Origin: JBLFWJ01 sp047611425
Lineage (GTDB): Bacteria > Bacteroidota > Bacteroidia > UBA10329
Assembly: GCA_047611425.1 (NCBI GenBank)
Contig: JBLFWJ010000190.1
Coordinates: 1-5,881, forward strand
Direction: 5' to 3'
Length of the DNA stretch: 5,881 nt
In this document: in pieces, positions 1-3,888 of the stretch
Layout of the letters: every line of letters starts with the position of its first letter
Numbering within the stretch: position 1 is the stretch's first letter
Notes under the pieces: generated by a model
Database searches by the model: none
What the model was told of the DNA's origin: nothing
The model's input: only the letters and a program-made list of their open reading frames with translations
Program-made: the position numbers and the translations under genes

Positions 1-1266
1 GGTTGGGATCAAAATGATTGGGAAGCAAAAGACTATCCGACCAAGAAAGAACTCGATGCTCTTTTTCCAGACCAACCTGTAGCGTTGACTAGAATTGATG
101 GGCACGCAGTAATCGCAAACACCGCGGCATTGAAGATTGCTGGGTTTACAAACACAACGCTGATTGATGGTGGGGAACTAATAGTTTTTGAAGGTGAATT
201 AACTGGTGTTCTGGTTGACAATGCGACCGACTCACTTAAAAGAATGATTCCTGAGCCATCCGAACAAGAACAGAAAGCAGGAATGCTGAAAGCACAGGAG
301 AATTGCTTTGCTGTTGGGCTGACAAGTGTAGGAGATGCTGGATTGAAATGGAAAACCATCAAACTCATCGATTCAATTCAGAAAAGTGAAGAATTGAAAA
401 TGAGGGTTTACGCCATGGTCGAAAGTGCTACAGAAGACCTGGATACAATTCTACCAAATGGCCCATTGGTGACGGATCGATTGTCGGCCCGTTCTGTAAA
501 AATATATGCAGATGGGGCGCTGGGCTCAAGGGGAGCCTTGCTGTTAGAGGATTATACCGATCGGGCAGGTCACAAAGGACTTCTTCTTCACCCTGAAGAT
601 GAGCTCTCGTCTATCATGGCGCTTGCGTATGAAAACGGGTTTCAAGTTTGCAGTCACGGCATTGGTGATGGCGCAGTTCGAACAATCTTAAGCCTTTATC
701 GACCTTTTCTGAAAGGTGAAAATGACCTTCGTTGGAGAATTGAACATTCTCAAGTTGTTCATCCCGATGATCAAAAATCTATGGCGGAATTAAACGTGGT
801 TCCTTCTGTTCAGCCAACACATGCAACTTCTGACATGTATTGGGCAAAAGAACGTTTGGGACCCGATCGGATCAAATATGCATACGCCTATAACGACTTG
901 TTAAAAGTGAACGGCTGGATTCCGAATGGAAGCGACTTTCCAATTGAGAGCATCAACCCAATATTTGGGTTTTATGCTGCGGTTACAAGGCAAGACCAAA
1001 AGGGCTGGCCAGAGGGCGGGTTTCAAATGGAGAACGCGCTTTCACGGGAACATGCGCTTCGAGCAATGACGATTTGGGCAGCAAAGTCTCAATTTCAAGA
1101 GAATGAAATAGGAAGCCTGGAGGTTGGGAAAAAGGCAGATTTAGTAGTCTTGGACAATGATCTTCTAAATGATGAGTCTACCAATCTTTTCGGTACTAAA
1201 ATTCTAATAACGATGATAAATGGTGAGGTCGTCTATGAAATTGAAACACCAGAATCTGCACCATGA
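1..1266 (+). CDS. Amidohydrolase family 3 (YtcJ-like) metal-dependent hydrolase, 5'-truncated
   Basis: C-terminal 421 residues of an amidohydrolase-superfamily enzyme; the start lies left of the window. A TTG at 85 is not the start, because the upstream in-frame codons already encode family sequence (GWDQNDW at residues 1-7, then a Pro-Val...DGHA block at 26-36). Visible family motifs are VKIYADGALGS (166-176; K167 is a candidate strand-4 lysine), SHGIGD (218-223, H219 a likely metal ligand), RIEHSQ (246-251, H249 likely ligand), GSDFP (310-314, D312 the likely catalytic and metal-binding aspartate), and a C-terminal GSLEVGKKADLVVLD block typical of the small beta domain. The N-terminal HxH pair is outside the window. 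Family members are usually about 530-580 residues, so roughly 110-150 are missing. Relatives hydrolyse amide or N-formyl bonds; the substrate here cannot be read from sequence. Bacteroidota homologues often carry an export signal, which cannot be checked. It ends in TGA, 58 nt before the HD gene on the same strand. Confidence 0.93.
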   Translation, partial: GWDQNDWEAKDYPTKKELDALFPDQPVALTRIDGHAVIANTAALKIAGFTNTTLIDGGELIVFEGELTGVLVDNATDSLKRMIPEPSEQEQKAGMLKAQENCFAVGLTSVGDAGLKWKTIKLIDSIQKSEELKMRVYAMVESATEDLDTILPNGPLVTDRLSARSVKIYADGALGSRGALLLEDYTDRAGHKGLLLHPEDELSSIMALAYENGFQVCSHGIGDGAVRTILSLYRPFLKGENDLRWRIEHSQVVHPDDQKSMAELNVVPSVQPTHATSDMYWAKERLGPDRIKYAYAYNDLLKVNGWIPNGSDFPIESINPIFGFYAAVTRQDQKGWPEGGFQMENALSREHALRAMTIWAAKSQFQENEIGSLEVGKKADLVVLDNDLLNDESTNLFGTKILITMINGEVVYEIETPESAP

Positions 1267-1286
1267 TACATTTGTTCATCACATAC

Positions 1287-1311
1287 GTCCAAAAAAATCG
1301 TTTACTTGGAC
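1287..1311. other. Inverted repeat between amidohydrolase and HD genes
   Basis: GTCCAA (1287-1292) and TTGGAC (1306-1311) are perfect complements separated by 13 nt inside the 58-nt gap. It could be a small hairpin or a dyad for a regulator. No T-tract follows, so it is not a convincing intrinsic terminator, and a 6-bp dyad can arise by chance. No -33/-7 Bacteroidota promoter pair was found in this gap. Confidence 0.2.
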
Positions 1312-1324
1312 CCTCGTTGATTAA

Positions 1325-1912
1325 ATGAAACCACAGCAGGCCATAGATCACATTTTAAACCGGCTGGAAAAGGAACTTCCAGACAACCTGTACTATCATG
1401 GGCACCACCATACGGTTGACGTAATGGCGTCCGTGAAAGTGATAGCTGCGTCTGAAAACGTGTCTCATGATGAATTAGATTTATTGACGGTTGCTACGGC
1501 CTACCATGACTGTGGTTTTCTAAATCAATACAAGAATCACGAAGAGGAGAGTTGCAAAATTGTTCGAAATGCCCTTCCTCAGTTTGATTACGAAGAAACT
1601 GCAATAGATAGGATTTGCGATATGATTATGGCAACTAAAGTCCCTCAGGATCCTCATGATAAATTAGCAGAGATACTATGCGATGCGGACCTTGATTACC
1701 TAGGCACTGATTGTTTCAAGCGAATTGGTGACGAGCTTTATGACGAGCTCACTTCCATAAACGCTATTAACGGTCGGGAAGTGTGGAATCAGATTCAATT
1801 AAAATTCCTCAATGCGCATCATTATTACACGCGCTTTGGAAAAGAGCACAGACAGCCTACCAAAGAATTACACATAGCGGAATTGAAAGTTACGTTAGGT
1901 CTTTCTGAATAA
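1325..1912 (+). CDS. HD-domain metal-dependent phosphohydrolase
   Basis: A 195-residue stand-alone HD-superfamily protein, presumably cytoplasmic: no signal peptide or membrane segment is visible. HD-type metal ligands appear in order: a histidine cluster YHGHHHT (24-30, H29 the likely first ligand), the signature AYHDCG (59-64, H61 D62), H72 in a NHEEES helix, and DADLDYLG (120-127, D120 the likely last ligand). The stretch I-x-ATKVPQDP before the DADLDYLG block is also family-like. HD proteins hydrolyse phosphate esters of nucleotides or other phosphorylated small molecules; nothing here identifies the substrate. There is no partner domain such as GGDEF, PAS, RelA synthetase or cyclase. The start is firm: an in-frame TAA at 1322-1324 abuts the ATG. 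No Shine-Dalgarno is visible, normal for the phylum. The gene lies 58 nt after the amidohydrolase and 56 nt before the universal stress protein, same strand; shared transcription is possible but not shown. Confidence 0.9.
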   Translation: MKPQQAIDHILNRLEKELPDNLYYHGHHHTVDVMASVKVIAASENVSHDELDLLTVATAYHDCGFLNQYKNHEEESCKIVRNALPQFDYEETAIDRICDMIMATKVPQDPHDKLAEILCDADLDYLGTDCFKRIGDELYDELTSINAINGREVWNQIQLKFLNAHHYYTRFGKEHRQPTKELHIAELKVTLGLSE

Positions 1913-1934
1913 CCTGAGTAACCAGATCAAAACC

Positions 1935-1942
1935 TATTTTTG
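1935..1942 (+). promoter_or_regulatory. Candidate Bacteroidota -7 promoter element upstream of the usp gene
   Basis: TATTTTTG is an exact match to the Bacteroidota primary-sigma -7 consensus TAnnTTTG and lies 26 nt before the usp ATG, leaving a plausible short leader. The expected -33 TTTG is poor: the best-spaced candidate is CCTG at 1913-1916, 18 nt upstream. The assignment therefore rests mainly on one box in an intergenic gap. If real, it would transcribe the usp and lipoprotein genes independently of the HD gene. Confidence 0.4.
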
Positions 1943-1968
1943 TTCCCTTCAAAAAAGCAGTTTAGCAC

Positions 1969-2841
1969 ATGTCAAAGACGAAAGAACCCATCATTCTCGT
2001 ACCTACTGATTTTACAGAGGAGGCGGAAAATGCCGTGGCTCATGCAGCCAAAATCGCAAAAGCGGGTGGCGATGAAGTAAGGTTGATTCACATCGTAAAT
2101 AATGACACAAAATCGAAGTTGAAAAAGGCCAAAGAGTCTTTAGATGATCTTCGAGATCGGATGCAAAAAATGGCCGATGCCATCACTGCAGAACACGGAA
2201 TTAAGGCTGACTATCATCTGCGAGAAGGAAGTATTTTCAGTACGATTGGAGAGGTTGCCGAGGAAACCAATGCTAGACTTTTGTTAATGGGAACGCATGG
2301 TGTTAAGGGAGTGCAGCGAATTGTAGGTGCCTTTGCCGTTAAGGTAATTACAACATCTCCAGTGCCGGTAATCATTGTTCAGCGAAAGCGCCCAGCAGAT
2401 CACGGTATTAAGAATATCGTTTCCCCGATTGATCACAGTAGGGAAACGAAGCAGAAGATTATTCACATCGTTTCGATGGCGAAGAAGTTCGACTCTGAGG
2501 TTCACCTATTCGCAAGCTACGAGAGTGATGAATTCTTGATTAATGCACGTAACAACAATATTGCCTGGGCCGAGAATTTACTTCGGAAGAATGGTGTTTC
2601 GTTCAGGGTAGATCATGCAGAATCAAGCGGAGGTGGCCACGCCAAGCAAAGTATCAAATACGCTTCTGAAGTTGGCGCAGACATGTTGGTAATCTTAACT
2701 GATGACGGTGATGTAAGCGTTACTGAATTCGTTCTTGGGCCGGATCACGAAAAGGTGATAAATAACGATGCACAGATTCCGGTAATGTGCGTCAATCCAA
2801 TTCAAGAGCTCTACCACATCGGTAACGTTCTGTTCTCGTAA
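1969..2841 (+). CDS. Tandem-domain universal stress protein (UspA family)
   Basis: A 290-residue cytoplasmic protein with two Usp domains. Domain 1 (about 6-137) begins IILVPTDFT (D14 in the usual nucleotide-contact position) and carries the phosphate-binding loop GTHGVKG (108-114) followed by GA at 120-121, then a terminal strand PVPVIIVQ. The canonical loop is G-2x-G-9x-G-S/T; here the spacer is 8 and the last residue is Ala, so ATP binding is plausible but not certain. Domain 2 (about 147-277) starts NIVSPIDHS (D155), lacks the glycine loop, and ends with a NNDxQIPVMCVNP signature (265-277) like those of other tandem Bacteroidota Usp proteins; it looks structural rather than nucleotide-binding. 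USPs respond to starvation and stress, usually as dimers; the two-domain form may act as an intramolecular pair. The start is fixed by an in-frame TAG at 1963-1965. The stop is 2 nt from the lipoprotein start, implying co-transcription. Confidence 0.93.
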   Translation: MSKTKEPIILVPTDFTEEAENAVAHAAKIAKAGGDEVRLIHIVNNDTKSKLKKAKESLDDLRDRMQKMADAITAEHGIKADYHLREGSIFSTIGEVAEETNARLLLMGTHGVKGVQRIVGAFAVKVITTSPVPVIIVQRKRPADHGIKNIVSPIDHSRETKQKIIHIVSMAKKFDSEVHLFASYESDEFLINARNNNIAWAENLLRKNGVSFRVDHAESSGGGHAKQSIKYASEVGADMLVILTDDGDVSVTEFVLGPDHEKVINNDAQIPVMCVNPIQELYHIGNVLFS

Positions 2842-2843
2842 AC

Positions 2844-3653
2844 ATGAAGTCCTCAACTGATCGGTCATACCTGTTTTCGCTGGTTGTATTGATCAGTTTT
2901 GTAAGCCTACTTAGCGCTGGTTGTCAAGACCACTGCTACGATGGAGAGCGTAACTCGGACGAGGACGCCACTGATTGTGGTGGTTCTTCGTGCATCCCTT
3001 GTGACTCAAGCTTATTAGTACCACCAGAGCCTACTTGTTTTGATGGCATTATGAATCAAGATGAAACAGGTGTAGACTGCGGAGGAACTGTTTGTTTGCC
3101 CTGCGTGAACGACACAAATCCACCTCCGCCAATAGATCAGCTTTGTACTGGTGACGAATCAACCAACTTTTTGCCTTTAGCAGATGGCAACTTCTGGTCT
3201 TACACCATGAGTAACAGTGCTAATTTCACCCTAACCGTTACTAGTTCAGCAACTTTGCTCGGTCAGACTTATTTTCAAGTCTCTGCTTCTAGCCCATTTC
3301 CTTATTCTCAAGATTATTTCAGAAATGATGGGGCGGGAAACACATATCGCTTAGAGTCAGATGGGGCGGGGGCTCCTCAAGGAACTGAATACTTATACAT
3401 CAATGCATCCGCTTTGGCAGGAGGTGGATGGGCTGTTTCTGGAGGCGGGTTAGCCGATTCGATAGCTTCCCCAATTATTGGAGGTACAATCAACTCAACC
3501 AACGGATGTGCATATTCCAATGCTGCCACATTCGAGGATTATACGTCAGGAATAAACTCGATTCAACGGTCCTATTCTCCAGGAATGGGTGTTGTGAATT
3601 GGGGGTTTACAGGCGGAATTACTGCCTATTTGGACAGCGTTTCGCTTAACTAA
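2844..3653 (+). CDS. Lipoprotein with two Cys-rich DCGG repeats
   Basis: A 269-residue predicted lipoprotein of unknown function. A basic/polar start is followed by a hydrophobic segment (about 9-23) and lipobox SAGC, placing the acylated cysteine at C27. Immediately after come two 23-residue repeats (31-53 and 65-87), each C-[YF]-D-G...N-x-D-E...D-C-G-G...C-x-P-C with four cysteines and several acidic residues. They suggest a small disulfide-locked, possibly calcium-binding knot; similar motifs occur in surface proteins of Bacteroidota and myxobacteria. A PPPP linker (93-96) leads to a beta-rich C-terminal domain opening with LPLADGNFWSY (110-120), a form common in Bacteroidota lipoproteins, and rich in Gly, Ser and Asn. 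No catalytic motif is recognisable. Cell location is the envelope, probably outer membrane (inference). The ATG lies 2 nt after the usp stop with no Shine-Dalgarno, so translation probably depends on coupling. A convergent gap follows. Confidence 0.85.
   Translation: MKSSTDRSYLFSLVVLISFVSLLSAGCQDHCYDGERNSDEDATDCGGSSCIPCDSSLLVPPEPTCFDGIMNQDETGVDCGGTVCLPCVNDTNPPPPIDQLCTGDESTNFLPLADGNFWSYTMSNSANFTLTVTSSATLLGQTYFQVSASSPFPYSQDYFRNDGAGNTYRLESDGAGAPQGTEYLYINASALAGGGWAVSGGGLADSIASPIIGGTINSTNGCAYSNAATFEDYTSGINSIQRSYSPGMGVVNWGFTGGITAYLDSVSLN
2934..3002 (+). repeat. Cys-rich DCGG repeat, copy 1 (in lipoprotein)
   Basis: Encodes lipoprotein residues 31-53. Key residues are C31, D33-G34, N37, D39-E40, D44-C45-G46-G47, C50 and P52-C53. 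It aligns without gaps to copy 2, which lies 34 residues downstream. The four cysteines suggest two internal disulfides and the spaced Asp/Asn/Glu residues a possible cation site; both are inference. Confidence 0.85.
3036..3104 (+). repeat. Cys-rich DCGG repeat, copy 2 (in lipoprotein)
   Basis: Encodes residues 65-87. Key residues are C65, D67-G68, N71, D73-E74, G76, D78-C79-G80-G81, C84 and P86-C87. This copy is the closer of the two to the widespread form with N-x-DETG-x-DCGG. The two copies have diverged considerably at the DNA level, so the duplication is not recent. Confidence 0.85.
3327..3370 (+). repeat. Direct repeat GATGGGGCGGG, two in-frame copies
   Basis: The 11-mer GATGGGGCGGG occurs at 3327-3337 and 3360-3370, exactly 33 nt apart, and both copies encode Asp-Gly-Ala-Gly in the lipoprotein (residues 162-165 and 173-176). 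Together they place four G-runs on the coding strand (3330-3333, 3335-3337, 3363-3366, 3368-3372). This could fold as a G-quadruplex only with a 25-nt central loop. Confidence 0.6.
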
Positions 3654-3678
3654 TCAGTAATCGTATTTCGGCTGTCAA

Positions 3679-3702
3679 CCATTTACTCCAGTGGGTAAAA
3701 GG
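3679..3702 (+). other. Hairpin downstream of the lipoprotein gene
   Basis: Arms CCATTTACTC (3679-3688) and GGGTAAAAGG (3693-3702) pair around the loop CAGT with one A-A mismatch and one T-G wobble, starting 26 nt after the lipoprotein stop. No run of T follows, so it is not a standard intrinsic terminator. It may act as a 3'-end stabiliser or a weak transcription end. The pairing is better on the plus than on the minus strand, where the wobble becomes a C-A mismatch. Confidence 0.35.
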
Positions 3703-3830
3703 TCTATAAAATCCCACATGTTGCAGAAATTATCACCTGGTCCAAAGCCTTTGATTTGCCTCTAAGCTAACCATGATAATGCTTTCAGAGATTTACAGCC
3801 TGAATTTTGTCTATTAGGCCAATGTTTTTG

Positions 3831-3867
3831 AAAAAAGAAAGGTGCGTCACCTTTCGGTAACGCACCT
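3831..3867 (-). terminator. Intrinsic terminator of the minus-strand T9SS cargo gene
   Basis: Read on the minus strand, AGGTGCGTTACC and GGTGACGCACCT form a 12-bp stem with one T-G wobble, closed by a GAAA tetraloop (GNRA type), and followed at once by TTTCTTTTTT (the A-rich run at 3831-3840 on the plus strand). It begins 21 nt past the TAG stop. On the plus strand the wobble becomes a C-A mismatch and the hairpin is followed by no T-tract, so the element is oriented for the minus-strand gene. Plus-strand transcripts would still form a slightly weaker hairpin. Confidence 0.88.
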
Positions 3868-3888
3868 CGCACTCGGGGACTAAATAAC

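Larger units (their letters stand above)
3654..3888. other. Convergent intergenic region (235 nt)
   Basis: It lies between the stop of the plus-strand lipoprotein and the stop of the minus-strand surface protein, so no promoter is expected. It holds the hairpin near 3690 and the minus-strand terminator near 3850. The remainder (about 3703-3828) shows no tRNA, no repeat and no open frame longer than about 15 codons. Confidence 0.7.

Noticed and set aside
33..368. Minus-strand 111-codon open frame opposite the amidohydrolase
   Set aside because: It lies wholly antisense to codons with clear amidohydrolase family motifs and has a low-complexity Ser/Pro-rich composition typical of shadow frames.
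1267..1324. Possible promoter for the HD gene (TTTG at 1271-1274 and TACTTGGA at 1303-1310)
   Set aside because: The spacing of 28 nt is too long and the second box matches TAnnTTTG poorly.
2284..2505. Minus-strand 73-codon open frame inside the usp gene
   Set aside because: Antisense to the well-supported Usp domains, with no recognisable motif.
3428..3649. Overlapping plus-strand 73-codon frame in the lipoprotein 3' part
   Set aside because: Out-of-frame shadow of the lipoprotein; composition is Trp/Cys/Arg-rich and unlike a real protein.
3743..3753. CAAAG-C-CTTTG palindrome
   Set aside because: A 5-bp dyad with a 1-nt centre cannot form a stable hairpin and has no gene start nearby to regulate.
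3718..3817. Two tiny plus-strand frames (15 and 14 codons, ATG at 3718 and 3773) in the convergent gap
   Set aside because: Too short, no ribosome-binding or promoter signal, and expected by chance in this length.
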